26,037 nucleotides of DNA from Welwitschia mirabilis (GCA_051453625.1 JBOZIK010000001.1:5604238-5630274), one strand, 5' to 3'; shown: positions 1-10,673, counted from the first letter of the stretch. The notes: generated by a model from the sequence alone, not told the origin. Numbers and translations: made by a program.

Positions 1-274
1 AAATAGACATGAAAATGTGTATTATATAAATCAATTGAATAACTCTCCATGTCTATCTTTTCATACTCAAGAAGATGTTATCTGACATTAGTTTTTAGGT
101 CATATTAGTTTTGATACTTTGAAAAAGTTATGTCATGATGAGATAGTTAGGGGTCTTTCTAAAATCTCTTTTTCTCATAAAGGGATATGTGACACTTGTC
201 ATAAGGGGAAAAAAACCAGAATGTCTCATTAAAGGGTTAGCGATATCACAACTAGTAAACCTTTAAATTTAATT
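1..274 (+). pseudogene. GAG-pre-integrase domain fragment (copia pol)
   Basis: This segment reads as the zinc-binding pre-integrase region of a copia polyprotein. A GHIS motif lies at 98-109, and a CDTC pair at 188-199 is followed by HKGKK. In the family this region binds zinc upstream of the integrase core. The frame is broken by a TAG just before GHIS and a TAA near 230. The fragment starts mid-domain at the window edge and stops at an N run. It continues in the same frame as the integrase on the other side of that gap, given the stated gap length. Confidence 0.8.
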
Positions 275-393
275 NNNNNNNNNNNNNNNNNNNNNNNNNN
301 NNNNNNNNNNNNNNNNNNNNNNNNNNNNNNNNNNNNNNNNNNNNNNNNNNNNNNNNNNNNNNNNNNNNNNNNNNNNNNNNNNNNNNNNNNNNN
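275..393 (+). other. Assembly gap (119 N), probably real missing sequence
   Basis: This run of Ns sits inside the integrase. The protein before it ends at the start of the core, and after it resumes about 40 to 45 residues further on by family spacing. That distance is close to 119 bases, so true sequence is probably missing, including the first catalytic Asp of the integrase. Confidence 0.85.
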
Positions 394-960
394 TTCCTAT
401 GAAAATTTCATTAAAATTTGCAAAAAGCTTCAAACAGAAAATGGGTATGTAATAAAGAAAATACGAAGTGATCATGGTAAAGAGTTTGAGAATGAAAGAT
501 TTGAACTTTATTATAACTTAAATAAAATTGGCCATGAGTTCTTATCTCCTAAAATCCCTTAACAAAATGGAATAGCTAAAAGAAAAAATTGAATTTTCTA
601 GATATGGCAAGGGTAATGCTAAATGATAAGAACATTCCAAAATAGTTTTGGGCTGAAGTAGTGAACATGACTTGTCATATATCAAATAGAGTTTATTTAA
701 GGCCTGGAACTTCTAAAACTTGTTATGAACTCTGGAAAGGAAAGAAGCCAAATATATCTTACTTTAAAATCCTTAGAAGTAAATGCTTCATTTTGAGAGA
801 TAGAGAGGAATTAGCAAAATTTAATTTTAAGTCAAATGAAGAAATCTTTTTAGAATACTCTTAATCTAGCAGAGCTTACATAGTGTTTAATAAACAAACT
901 CTTTATATGGAAGAATAGATTAATGTAAAAATTGATGATGTTTTAGATTATTTGAAATTT
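394..960 (+). pseudogene. Copia integrase core, inactivated
   Basis: This is the catalytic core of a copia integrase, which would insert element cDNA into chromosomes. The second catalytic Asp is at 470-472 in the motif SDHGKEF. Exactly 35 residues later, where the family has the catalytic Glu before RKN, the codon at 578-580 is AAA (Lys), one G-to-A change from Glu. A stop TAA at 560-562 stands where the family has Gln, and TGA at 590-592 where it has Arg. A frameshift lies at about 593-600. Downstream, 661-864 stays open and reads as the usual C-terminal part (ISNRVYLRPGTSKT, then YELWKGKKP). The protein cannot be functional. Identification is firm. Confidence 0.88.
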
Positions 961-1051
961 ATTAACCTTAATAAATATCTAATTTCCTCCTGTTCTAGCA
1001 ATTAAACTAAAGAAATCTCAAAAGATAAAGCAATACCAGAAATTAAGGAAC

Positions 1052-2190
1052 TCAAGGACCATCCTTTAGAATCTATCATTGAAAATGTTCAGTAAGGTCT
1101 TATTACCAAAAATTATCTTAAGTACTTTAGTGATCATATCTCTCTGTTATCTCAAATAGAATCTAAATCTTTTGAAGAGGCCAAATCTGCTTCTAGTTGA
1201 ATCAATGCCATGTAAGAGGAACTTGAATAATTCACTAGAAACTAGGTTAAGACGCTTGTTCCAAAACCAACTGAAAAAAATATCAGAGGTACACAGTGGA
1301 TTTTCAAAACTAAAGTAAATGAGAAAAATAAGATTATTAAGAATAAAGCTAGATTTGTGGCTCAAGGGTACTCCCAAATAGAAGGAGTAGATTGTGGAGA
1401 CATGTTTGCTCTAGTTGCTAGATTAGAATCAATCAGGATGTTTTTAGCTTTTTCTTGATTCAAAAAAATTAAAGTATTTCAAATGGATGTAAAAAGTGAA
1501 TTTATTAATGGACATATAGAAGAAGAAGTGTATGTAAAACAACCTCAATGCTTCTCTGATCCTCATAAACTTGAGTATGTATACAAACTTAACAAAGCCT
1601 TGTATGGGTTAAAACAAGCTCTCAGAGCTTGGTATAAAGCTTTTATCTTTTTTACTTTAACATGGTTTTTCTAGAGGCTCCGTTAATAGAAATGTTTTTA
1701 GAAAAGTTTTGGATGATGACTTAATTTTCATTCAAATCTATGTGGATGATATTATTTTTGGTTCAACAAATGAAAAATTAGCAAATGACTTTGCAAAACG
1801 CATGAGTTCTAAATTTGAAATAAGCATGGTTGGACCTATAAATATGTTTTTGGGTTTACAAATTCAACAACAAGAATGTGGTATCTTTATAAATAAAGAG
1901 AAATATTCTTTAGATTTAATAAATAAATTCAAACAGGAAAATGCGAAATGTATGGATTTTTTAATGGCCACAAATGTTAAACTTTCTCTAGATAAAAATG
2001 GCAAAGATGTAGATCAAAAGGTATATCGCATTATTATGAGGAGCCTATTATATCTAACAGCTAGTTACCCTGATATAGCCTTTAGTATTGATTTGTATGT
2101 CAGGTATCAAAGAAAACTAAAGGAATCTCATCTTACTACTGTAAAGAGAATACTTCGCTACATAAAAGATACTCTAGATTTTAGCTTATG
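1052..2190 (+). pseudogene. Copia integrase-RT linker and reverse transcriptase
   Basis: The stretch begins with the acidic linker typical of this lineage (KDHPLESIIENV near 1055). It then enters the RT domain with the motifs WIFKTK, NKARFVAQGYSQ and FQMDVKSEFING (from about 1477), and KLNKALYGLKQA before 1624. After a frameshift between about 1650 and 1709 the polymerase box YVDD is intact at 1739-1750, followed by DIIFGSTN and FLGLQIQQ. Two open pieces survive, 1483-1674 and 1709-2191. Several stops in the linker (TAG/TAA) and the frameshift make it a pseudogene. In a live element it would copy the RNA template to DNA in virus-like particles. Confidence 0.9.
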
Positions 2191-2812
2191 ATTTTCAGAT
2201 GAAACTCCTTTAAGTTTAATAGGTTATAGTGATGTGGATTGAGCTGGATGCAAAGATGATTCCAAGAGTACAGGTGGTGGATGATTTTTCTTTGGAAATT
2301 ATTTCATAGCATGGTATGGCAAGAAACAATGCTCTATATCTCTTTCTATAGCTGAAGCTGAGTATATAGCAACTAGGGCATGTTGTACTTAGAACTTATG
2401 GATGAAAGAAATCTTGAATGATTATGGGTTGAACATCACAGAAGTACCAATCCTATGTGATAACTCAAGTGCAATTCAAATTGCTCACAACCCAGTTCAA
2501 CATACTTGCACCAAGTACATCAACATCAGATACCATTTTATTCGAGAATTGGTAGAAAAGAAAATAATTTCTTTGGAATATGTATGTATAGAAGATCAAC
2601 TAGCTAATNNNNNNNNNNNNNNNNNNNNNNNNNNNNNNNNNNNNNNNNNNNNNNNNNNNNNNNNNNNNNNNNNNNNNNNNNNNNNNNNNNNNNNNNNNNN
2701 NNNNNNNNTATTTATAAAACCCTTATTTATATATTATTTTTCAACTCTTCATTATTTTTTGGATATCAAGTTTGAAAAGGACTTATCAGACCCAGCCTCA
2801 TTTAAATTATAA
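2191..2812 (+). pseudogene. Copia RNase H and pol C-terminus
   Basis: This is the RNase H that removes template RNA during cDNA synthesis. GYSDVD is followed by TGA at 2240-2242, where the family has Trp, and then AGC and KSTGG. After that come SLSIAEAEYIA and an open segment from 2402 with CDNSSAIQIA and HTCTKYINIRYHFIRE. The reading frame matches that of the YVDD segment. A 100-N gap cuts the C-terminal QLAN/FIKPL region. The motif resumes at once after the gap, so little or nothing is missing there. The tail runs to a TAA just after 2812. It is inactive through nonsense mutations. Confidence 0.85.
2609..2708. other. Assembly gap (100 N), probably spurious
   Basis: One hundred Ns, a common placeholder size. 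The pol C-terminal motif stops at QLAN before the gap and continues with FIKPL straight after it, so at most a few bases should be missing. Confidence 0.7.
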
Positions 2813-3363
2813 AATTTAGTTAGGGAGTTAAAATTTATACTTGTTATATATATTTAAACCTTAGTCGATCTCCTTTTAAATTAGGATAATCAATTGTCTT
2901 TTAGTTTTCTTACTGTTAAACTTTTCTTCTTACTGGATCGATCAACCATACTATTGAGTCAATCAGTCTAGTCTTAATTTTTCTTGTAGCATCCTTTAGC
3001 AACTAGGTTGACTGAATAGTTTCTTTCAGTTAATCTCATTTAAGCACTATTTTAAGTCAATCTCATCTTACATCTAGGTTGATTGAGTTTAAGTTTATTT
3101 CAACTATCAAATTCGTATCTCGTAGGGTTGATCACTTATGTCTGTGAGTCAACTACTACCTTAATATTTAGGTTTTTAAATCTTTACATGGGTTCAACAA
3201 CCTTATGATTGTCGCCCGCATTTAAGGTAGTGCACCATGAATTTTTAAAATCCACCTACCCTTTGTTCTTTTCCTTATTTTTGGCTTTTTTTTGTCATTT
3301 TCTAAGCTTTTAGGGCGTTCTCTTTAATGTTCCCATGTGTTTTCTCTCAGATGTGGGCTTAAA
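2813..3363 (+). other. Non-coding spacer between pol and extra ORF, with degenerate GGTTGACT-like motifs
   Basis: There is no open frame here. Short degenerate motifs recur, such as aggttgactgaat near 3004, aggttgattgag near 3078, gggttgatcact near 3125 and gggttcaacaac near 3189. Similar motifs occur in the LTRs of both copia elements and in the matching spacer of Element 2. Their role is unknown. Confidence 0.5.
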
Positions 3364-4862
3364 ATGGCATTTCTATAGCTAAAAGAAGGATCTAGAAAGA
3401 GAAGAAAGGAGGTAGCTATCAAACCTCTAAGTTATGTGTTCTTCAAGAGGAACACTAAACAACTAAGGCATTTTGAGAAGCATTTTAAGACTAGTCCAAT
3501 ATCTTTGAAAATAACTTGTGAGCCCATGCAATTTTTAAGTCTAACAGAGGTCCAGACATTACTAGATGAAGTTAACTGGGGCTATTTCTTTCACATCTCT
3601 AGTACCTGCTATCCTCTAGTAACCAGGTTATTTTATTTTAATGCTAGATATGATGCCACTTAATCCATCTTTATTACTTTATTCTTTAGCCAAGAAATGT
3701 ACATCACTACAAATCTAATAGCCTCCCTCACTAGACTTCCTAGAAGAAACTGAGGTAAGTACTGGCCTATGGCTAAATATTTTGAAGAAAAGGACATAGC
3801 CACTCACCATGTGTGTGGCACTCACATCACTTGGAAGAAGAAATTTAAAGCTTCCCAGCTTTTTCCAAGATTTTATCTATTACATCTTATAATGTCCTTT
3901 TTATTTCTTACTAGTTATTGGGCATAAAGATGAGCTCTCCAACTATCAAGTCTTCCTACTTTTTGCACTAGATANNNNNNNNNNNNNNNNNNNNNNNNNN
4001 NNNNNNNNNNNNNNNNNNNNNNNNNNNNNNNNNNNNNNNNNNNNNNNNNNNNNNNNNNNNNNNNNNNNNNNNNNNNNNNNNNNNNNNNNNNNNNNNNNNN
4101 NNNNNNNNNNNNNNNNNNNNNNNNNNNNNNNNNNNNNNNNNNNNNNNNNNNNNNNNNNNNNNNNNNNNNNNNNNNNNNNNNNNNNNNNNNNNNNNNNNNN
4201 NNNNNNNNNNNNNNNNNNNNNNNNNNNNNNNNNNNNNNNNNNNNNNNNNNNNNNNNNNNNNNNNNNNNNNNNNNNNNNNNNNNNNNNNNNNNNNNNNNNN
4301 NNNNNNNNNNNNNNNNNNNNNNNNNNNNNNNNNNNNNNNNNNNNNNNNNNNNNNNNNNNNNNNNNNNNNNNNNNNNNNNNNNNNNNNNNNNNNNNNNNNN
4401 NNNNNNNNNNNNNNNNNNNNNNNNNNNNNNNNNNNNNNNNNNNNNNNNNNNNNNNNNNNNNNNNNNNNNNNNNNNNNNNNNNNNNNNNNNNNNNNNNNNN
4501 NNNNNNNNNNNNNNNNNNNNNNNNNNNNNNNNNNNNNNNNNNNNNNNNNNNNNNNNNNNNNNNNNNNNNNNNNNNNNNNNNNNNNNNNNNNNNNNNNNNN
4601 NNNNNNNNNNNNNNNNNNNNNNNNNNNNNNNNNNNNNNNNNNNNNNNNNNNNNNNNNNNNGGCCTCTCAGACCCCAGAGATCATTCATCTCTTGCATCGT
4701 ATTAATTCATAGACTTATTACATCAAAGAGATACTTATTGCCAATAGTACTTTAATTTCTGATACCTTTAAGAATGAGGGTGCTTAGTCATCTAAATTCT
4801 CTAAATCTGATTGAGCCTGTGTGTCTTTGTATATGTCTTCCTCTTTTTAACTATCCTCCCTA
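3364..4862 (+). pseudogene. Extra ORF downstream of copia pol (plant transposon-protein-like domain), broken
   Basis: A third ORF lies in sense between pol and the 3' LTR, as in several SIRE-lineage elements. ATG at 3364 is followed by TAG at 3376-3378, then a basic stretch SRKRRKEVA. The segment 3436-3663 stays open, with NWGYFFHISSTCYPLV and LFYFNARYDA, then a TAA at 3661. It continues in frame with TTNLIASLTRLPRRN and KYWPMAKYF. That pattern resembles the 'putative plant transposon protein' domain seen in many plant retroelement ORFs (inference by eye). A 686-N gap removes the middle. The tail from 4662 reads ASQTPEIIHLLHRINS and similar, with further stops. Element 2 has a homologous ORF at 11937-12952. 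Function is unknown; env-like or nucleic-acid-binding roles have been suggested for such ORFs in general. Confidence 0.6.
3975..4660. other. Assembly gap (686 N) inside the extra ORF
   Basis: Ns replace the central and C-terminal part of the extra ORF of Element 1. No sequence is repeated at the two gap edges, so missing sequence is likely. Any long open frame drawn across it is meaningless. Confidence 0.9.
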
Positions 4863-4876
4863 TCCTTGATTTCATC

Positions 4877-4890
4877 AAAAAGGGGGAGAA
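4877..4890 (+). promoter_or_regulatory. Polypurine-tract-like sequence (internal)
   Basis: The purine run aaaaagggggagaa is preceded by ttcatc, the typical polypurine tract context of SIRE/copia elements, where plus-strand DNA synthesis starts. Element 2 has an equivalent run (11858-11870) roughly 400 bp before its real LTR-adjacent tract. The run here is therefore probably the internal, second tract at the end of the extra ORF and not the one touching the LTR. Confidence 0.55.
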
Positions 4891-5807
4891 CAATTTATCA
4901 TATTTTATCACTCCTTTCTATTGTATTAGCAAAAAGGTACCTTTCATAATGTAATGCAATTTTTTTAGTAATACAAAGAAGATTTTTTTTGTGAGAATAT
5001 CTTTAATCTTTTTTAACTTACTTTCATTTAAAACTCATTTAAATTTAATTGTTTTTGAAGTTAAATAAGTTAGGAGGAAAACCTATATATCAAACTATTT
5101 TTCCTCAATCAATAATAAAGAAGGAATTTGCCAAGAACCCATTGTTATTGATTAATTTAATGAGTTTTGGTAGTTATTATATTATGCAGAGATTTCTAGA
5201 ACTAAAAGACTGACTTATAAGATTAGGTGACCAACCTGTTAAAGAACTATGATACTACTTCAAACTTGGGCAATTGTCCACATATCATAGGGTGACCGGA
5301 CTAATATAAATTAAGAAAATAATTAGTTGAAGAATAGAAGACTGAGTGCATCATAATAGGTAACCGAGTTATCGCATTATAAAGAAGGCCAGTTCAAACA
5401 CGGATGACCAAAACACCATTATTCGGGGGAATCCATTTAAGCCTGAGTGTAAGAACTAGGACAAACATGGTCAAATGCTAAATAAACATGATTGACTACA
5501 TTGCATTCATCAAAATTCAATCTGATAATAGGATAGATGATCGATAATATTATGATGGGTGATCACATGACAATTAGTAAAACCTAAATCTAGTGAATGC
5601 AAGAGCAACCAAAAGATATGATAACAGGCGACCCTATTCTGCCCAAAATCTATCCTCATAAAATCAACCGAATAAAATTGTCAGGGCAATTAAGTAAAGG
5701 TCAATCACCTATTTACATAAGGATAACATAATATGAACCTAGTCTATACTAAGAAACTGTGATAAGCAAGGGTGATCAAATGTTAGGGATAAGGACAACC
5801 GCATTGG

Positions 5808-5907
5808 NNNNNNNNNNNNNNNNNNNNNNNNNNNNNNNNNNNNNNNNNNNNNNNNNNNNNNNNNNNNNNNNNNNNNNNNNNNNNNNNNNNNNNNNNNNNN
5901 NNNNNNN
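5808..5907. other. Assembly gap (100 N) with 9-bp repeated edge
   Basis: The same nine bases, ccgcattgg, end the left side (5799-5807) and begin the right side (5908-5916). This is weak evidence for an unmerged overlap. Confidence 0.5.
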
Positions 5908-6083
5908 CCGCATTGGCAAGTGACTACATAGACAACCAACCAAGTACTACACAAGGTCAATCATATGAATAAAAAATGTAACCATTATGAATTCAATAGT
6001 TTATCAGAAAGAACGCAATGGCTCATTAAAAATCACAATGATTCACTTCAACTTATTAAAACAATTACCTTGTGCATCTTTAA

Positions 6084-6090
6084 TATAAAA
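6084..6090 (+). promoter_or_regulatory. Candidate TATA box in LTR of Element 1
   Basis: The sequence tataaaa followed by agctc lies about 940 bp into the LTR on the element's coding strand, where a plant LTR promoter is expected. No experimental support can be read from sequence. Confidence 0.4.
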
Positions 6091-6445
6091 AGCTCTTCTT
6101 TAATCAAAAGAGCATAGCACAGACTATAACAATCTAAGACTGGAAAAGATAAACTCTTATATGCTTTTGATATTGTATCTAAATAAGCTTTAAGTTTAGA
6201 ATTCTGATTGATTCTATCATTGTAACTACTTTAGAAGAAGATATTACTATACCTTAGAGAAAATATCTATGCATCTGTGCATCATTCTTTCTTCAATTTT
6301 TTTGTGGTTGAGGATAAGTCATAAAATCCTCTATGGTTGTAAAAGGTTATTTAGTGAGTTACAAACCATTATTGAAAGCTAATATATGCCAACCAAGGAT
6401 AAAGAGTCTACGAAGCTAAAGGATGATGTCTATCCATCATTAAAT

Positions 6446-6545
6446 NNNNNNNNNNNNNNNNNNNNNNNNNNNNNNNNNNNNNNNNNNNNNNNNNNNNNNN
6501 NNNNNNNNNNNNNNNNNNNNNNNNNNNNNNNNNNNNNNNNNNNNN
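6446..6545. other. Assembly gap (100 N) flanked by a 51-bp duplicate: spurious
   Basis: Bases 6395-6445 and 6546-6596 are the same 51-bp sequence with one A/G difference. This is what two overlapping contig ends look like when joined without merging. The true sequence here is probably continuous with one copy. Confidence 0.8.
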
Positions 6546-6701
6546 AAGGATAAAGAGTCTACGAAGCTAAAGGATGATGTCTATCCATCATTGAATAGAA
6601 TGTTTTTATATTGATTTTCTACTTATCTTATTTGTAGATTGTGAAGAACAAGAAAACTATTTTTAAAGACCTATTCATCCCCCTCTAGGATCGATCCTCT
6701 A

Positions 6702-8640
6702 CTTTTAAATCTTATAAACATCGATAAGCCTTAAAAATATAATAGTGTTGTAGATCACCTATCTCAACTCTCTTTTTCTGTTAATAACATTTTAATGAAT
6801 GATTCATTTCCTAATAAATAATTATGTACTATTAAATAACTCTATTGTGGTGCATATTTGTGCAAGCATTATGTTCTTAATTAAATCCTATAAATCATAA
6901 ATATATAGATTTTTCATAACATAACTCACTAATATTGATAGAAGTGACTCAAATGCCATAATCCTATTAAAGGCATAGATAAGAATAAAGAGAATTAATT
7001 TCAAAAATGAAATACTATCTTAAATTAGAACAAAATAATAATGTATAATAATAATGTAAATGAACAAGCTATGTATATGAAATGAAACTCCTATTCTAAA
7101 TGTAATTTCTACCTAATTACCAGATCAACCTATTACAGAGACTGACCCTGTATAACCTAGATCAATTAAGGAAAGCCATTACTAGATAAAACAAACCTAA
7201 GTTATTAGATACGTTGAATAGAATTTGAAAACAATAAAAAGTTAATCTAGAAAATGAAATTCAATGCACCTAAAATAACAATGTCAATCTTAACAAAGGT
7301 TATCTTTGTAATCTATAAGACCAAAGAAGTTATTATAAAATAAAAAAAAACACAAACCATAAGCAATATGCAAATAACAATAGATATGGAAATAAAATTA
7401 GAGTTTTAATTAAATCAAACCAGACATTCATGTTACAAAGTAGTAGCACCTCAATAAAAGATACATAGCCCAATATTAAAAAAAGACATCTCTTTGTAAT
7501 AACAATGAATGGATTTTCTACCCTTTGATCTCCTATTATGTAAATTTTTGATGCTAAATAAGATCAAAAAAAAATCAAGGATAGTAGGAGAACTCTATTA
7601 TAAAATAGACTCCAAAATCAGAAAAATACAACAGATGTACTAACAACTCTAAAAATCACACAAGAAGATGCAACTCATATGGCTAGAGTTTAGTGAAGTT
7701 AGTAAAGCATTTATTTTAGGTATCATCCTATTAGTCATCCATATGTCACAAGAGAAAATACCACATCATATGAGTTCCACCGTATTTGCCAGATTGATCT
7801 AGTAAGCATCCTTCTTAACTTAAGTATTTTTATTATTTGTATAATCCTCCAGATAATAATGTGGTTAATTGGATTTCATAAAGTGTTTCTTGTGTCAAGT
7901 TAGCCTCTTGGATTATAGGATTGTTTCTTTAAATAGGAAGTATTATAAATTGCTTCAAATGCAATGAAAATTACATGATTTTGTGACATTTACCTTAGCT
8001 CTCCATTATCATTGAAACTTAGTATAAAGTTATTTAATGTCCTTTAAAACTAATTAATATATCCTATCAAATATATATATATTTGATAGTGCAACATAGC
8101 CTCTCACTTAATCTTATCAAGTCCTAACAAAATTAGGTAAGTAACCATAATTACAAAGCCAAATTGACTAAGAATAAATTAATTAGAAAACTATGTGATA
8201 AACTTAAAAACATTTTTAGAAATCTTGGAATGCAGAATAAAAATGTCAAAATAGATAACTGAATGTTTCACTTGTGTAGTAAAGTTGGCCATACTATCAT
8301 CCTAGTTGTCATTTAAACGATGGAGGGGAAAATAAGCTGAAAACTTATTCTTGAAAATAGAATCCTATGAAAATTTTTTTAAAAAGATAAACATTAAATA
8401 TGCTAGTAATTAATAGTCCCTCACTAAAATTTACAGTAGATAAAAGATAATCATGAATCATATAAATAATCATCATCATGAAGTATCAAAAATATTATTT
8501 ACAAAAAATTCATGATATCCAATAGTAAAAATATGCACCATGAGGATATTAAAAATTAAGATTTATATATATAAATCATGAGTTTTAATACAATCCCTAA
8601 AGGAAAGATACAAAATATAATATAAATTCACTTCCCTCAT
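6702..8640. other. Unassigned A+T-rich sequence
   Basis: I find no coding frame, tRNA or recognisable element here. The text is A+T-rich with short A and AT runs, and a 26-bp perfect palindrome at 8064-8089. It probably belongs to older, eroded repeat DNA flanking Element 1, but no family can be named. Confidence 0.5.
8064..8089. repeat. 26-bp perfect palindrome
   Basis: Arms ctatcaaat and atttgatag enclose an alternating AT core, making a perfectly self-complementary site. A second shorter one (18 bp, gattta...taaatc) lies at 8560-8577. In such A+T-rich DNA these may be chance, or hairpin remnants of a small mobile element. Confidence 0.6.
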
Positions 8641-9493
8641 CTAGTCATGATGAACTCTTGATATGCAATAGGCTCAAGTGCAAGAGAAAAAGAATAAGGA
8701 TGCTCAAGATCTATAAGGAAACGATGGTTAAGTAAAGTCATTATCATATGTAGCATCTCTTCTGTGTATACTCAAATAATCTCTAGGAGGTCTACCATCA
8801 CACTATGCTCTATCTGTAAGATGTACTATTACACATCCACTAGTTACTTCTTATTGCATTGTACTATCCTATTAATCGTAGTGATCCTCTACTCTAATGT
8901 AAAAATTCTTGGATCCACTATCTCTCTAATGGTCTATGTGGTTTCTGTAAGAAAAGCCAGCATTTACTCTAAGAAAGTACCAATTATAGATCTATGAACC
9001 TAAGGTCTCTTTGTCTTTTCTAGTATTTAAATGTCCATATCCTATAGGTAATGAGCTTAATTCTGTATCTGTGTAATTCTCTACTTACCTATAGGCTTAA
9101 GTATGCCAAAGAATTTAAACATGGCTAAGAGAAGGAATAGATATCCCAAAGTTTAAAGCTAATGTACCTCTATCATTATCTTGAGTCTTCTTCAGATAAG
9201 TATTAGTAAATTCATTTGTTCACCTTACTTGAATAGTACCAATATTTGTAAATGTGCCACCATAGCATAACTGTTATAGAAGGAGGAACTGATGTTATGC
9301 ATTAGTCATTTATAAATGATCTGATAGGCAAGTGTTAACTATGTAATCAAAATGCTTTACCTATCTAAAGTCAAATCTGATGGTATGTCAAGTGCTGCAT
9401 CGTAAGCATGATGCTCCTCTGTGCCATAAGCTAAATGTATATGTGTACTTCTGATACCACCAAGATTAGTCACTATAGTGATGTGGTTCAGGA
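8641..9493 (-). pseudogene. Coding-like degenerate sequence of unknown family (right part split off by Element 2)
   Basis: On the minus strand, from 9493 leftwards, there is a stop-free stretch with protein-like composition (NHITIVTNLGGIRS, then HLAYGTEEHHAYDAALDIP) ending near 9361 at a splice-donor-like AG|GTAAAG. Further on, about 9266-9110 contains GGTFTNIGTIQV and TQDNDRGTLALNFG with one TGA. Near 8780 is PPRDYLSIHRRDATYDNDF. A possible 90-bp intron lies at 9271-9360, with pyrimidine-rich acceptor ttctataacag, and a strong donor-like AG|GTAAGT lies at 9083-9088. The frames do not join cleanly across the putative intron. I do not recognise the family. It could be an old transposon ORF or a decayed gene. 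It appears to continue at 16757-17220. Confidence 0.35.
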
Positions 9494-9498
9494 GGATG
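9494..9498. repeat. Target-site duplication, left copy (ggatg)
   Basis: These five bases directly abut the TGTAGG end of the Element 2 LTR. The copy beyond the other LTR (16752-16756) is agatg, so 4 of 5 bases match and the mismatch is a G/A transition. Five bases is the usual duplication length for copia elements. Confidence 0.65.
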
Positions 9499-10096
9499 TG
9501 TAGGATTGAGAATCCTAGAGGGAGGGGATAAATAGGTTTCTGAAAATTATTTAAATAAATTCACAATATAAAATTTCTTGAAATAAATCACTAAAAACTT
9601 TGCATATAAAAACTAAAAGTATTCTTAAAAATAAAAATAATAGAAAGCTCAGAAATATTGATCATATGCATATAAGTTTTATAGTAGTTCATGAGAACCC
9701 CATAATCCACTCTTGATAATCAACTTATTGTCAAGTCTTATTTGGATCCCCATTAAACTCTTCTAAGAATCGTAAGTTCACCTGTAACTTTTACAAATAG
9801 ACTTTTTTAAAGGCTTAATCTAAATCTTTTTGAATGAACTTTTTATGAAGGCTTAGTCTAAATCTTTTCAAGAAAATATGATAGTGATGATAAAATGTCC
9901 AAGTGCACTGGTATCATTCATTATTTAAATTAATGAGAATAATAAAGCACTTTTCTTAAAGATGATCAATATACAAACAATGAAGTGCTATATATCTAAC
10001 CTAATATGTAAAGATACAATAGATGTTGGCTTGCCTTTAGTCAAGAATAAAATGCCAAAAGAGTATAATGATCAATCACCAAGATTCAATAGTTTA

Positions 10097-10594
10097 NNNN
10101 NNNNNNNNNNNNNNNNNNNNNNNNNNNNNNNNNNNNNNNNNNNNNNNNNNNNNNNNNNNNNNNNNNNNNNNNNNNNNNNNNNNNNNNNNNNNNNNNNNNN
10201 NNNNNNNNNNNNNNNNNNNNNNNNNNNNNNNNNNNNNNNNNNNNNNNNNNNNNNNNNNNNNNNNNNNNNNNNNNNNNNNNNNNNNNNNNNNNNNNNNNNN
10301 NNNNNNNNNNNNNNNNNNNNNNNNNNNNNNNNNNNNNNNNNNNNNNNNNNNNNNNNNNNNNNNNNNNNNNNNNNNNNNNNNNNNNNNNNNNNNNNNNNNN
10401 NNNNNNNNNNNNNNNNNNNNNNNNNNNNNNNNNNNNNNNNNNNNNNNNNNNNNNNNNNNNNNNNNNNNNNNNNNNNNNNNNNNNNNNNNNNNNNNNNNNN
10501 NNNNNNNNNNNNNNNNNNNNNNNNNNNNNNNNNNNNNNNNNNNNNNNNNNNNNNNNNNNNNNNNNNNNNNNNNNNNNNNNNNNNNNNNNNNNNN
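10097..10594. other. Assembly gap (498 N) flanked by a 40-bp duplicate: spurious
   Basis: Bases 10057-10096 and 10595-10634 are the same 40-bp sequence with one C/T difference. The partner LTR carries this sequence once and runs straight through (around 15918-15960), so the gap is an unmerged overlap. Frames that span it are meaningless. Confidence 0.85.
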
Positions 10595-10673
10595 AAAAGA
10601 GTATAATGATCAATCATCAAGATTCAATAGTTTAGCCAAAGGTTAAAAAGCTTCTATAGTTATTTCACTTTTA

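Larger units (their letters stand above)
1..6701 (+). mobile_element. Element 1: 3' part of a SIRE-like Ty1/copia LTR retrotransposon, decayed
   Basis: Going left to right the plus strand holds remnants of the pre-integrase domain, integrase, reverse transcriptase, RNase H, a spacer, an extra ORF downstream of pol, and a long 3' LTR. The order integrase before RT defines Ty1/copia. The RT and RNase H wording, the extra ORF and the long LTR fit the SIRE/Maximus lineage of plants. The 5' LTR, gag and protease are outside the window. Multiple stops, at least two frameshifts (near 593-600 and 1650-1709) and five N gaps interrupt it. The right border at 6701 was set by matching the LTR end of Element 2. 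No primer-binding site follows 6701, which supports a 3' rather than a 5' LTR. The lineage name is an inference by eye. Confidence 0.85.
5143..6701 (+). repeat. 3' LTR of Element 1
   Basis: The borders come from matching Element 2. The sequence aaggaatttgcca before 5143 matches aaggaattttttgcca before the LTR of Element 2, and both LTRs then begin TGTTA. The right end matches through ctattcatccccctctagg (6671-6689), the conserved SIRE LTR end, then a gatcctcta end (6701) in place of the usual CA. The LTR contains degenerate ggtgaccaacc / gggtgaccgg motifs and a TATA-like box at 6084. It carries two 100-N gaps. Removing them and the repeated edges leaves about 1.3 kb, close to the 1.36 kb LTR of Element 2. 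The left border is less certain than the right. Confidence 0.6.

Noticed and set aside
269-475. Minus-strand frame across 275-393
   Set aside because: Mostly N; antisense of the copia integrase.
1147-1377. Minus-strand frame
   Set aside because: Antisense of the integrase-RT linker and RT start of Element 1.
3915-4697. Minus-strand open frame of 260 codons
   Set aside because: Almost all codons are N from the assembly gap, and the ends are antisense to the extra ORF of Element 1.
8764-8997. Plus-strand 77-codon frame with hydrophobic core
   Set aside because: The minus strand here has more protein-like composition (PPRDYLSIHRRDA). Short A+T-rich frames of this length are expected by chance.
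9962-10646. Overlapping open frames on both strands
   Set aside because: They exist only because they cross a 498-N gap in an LTR.
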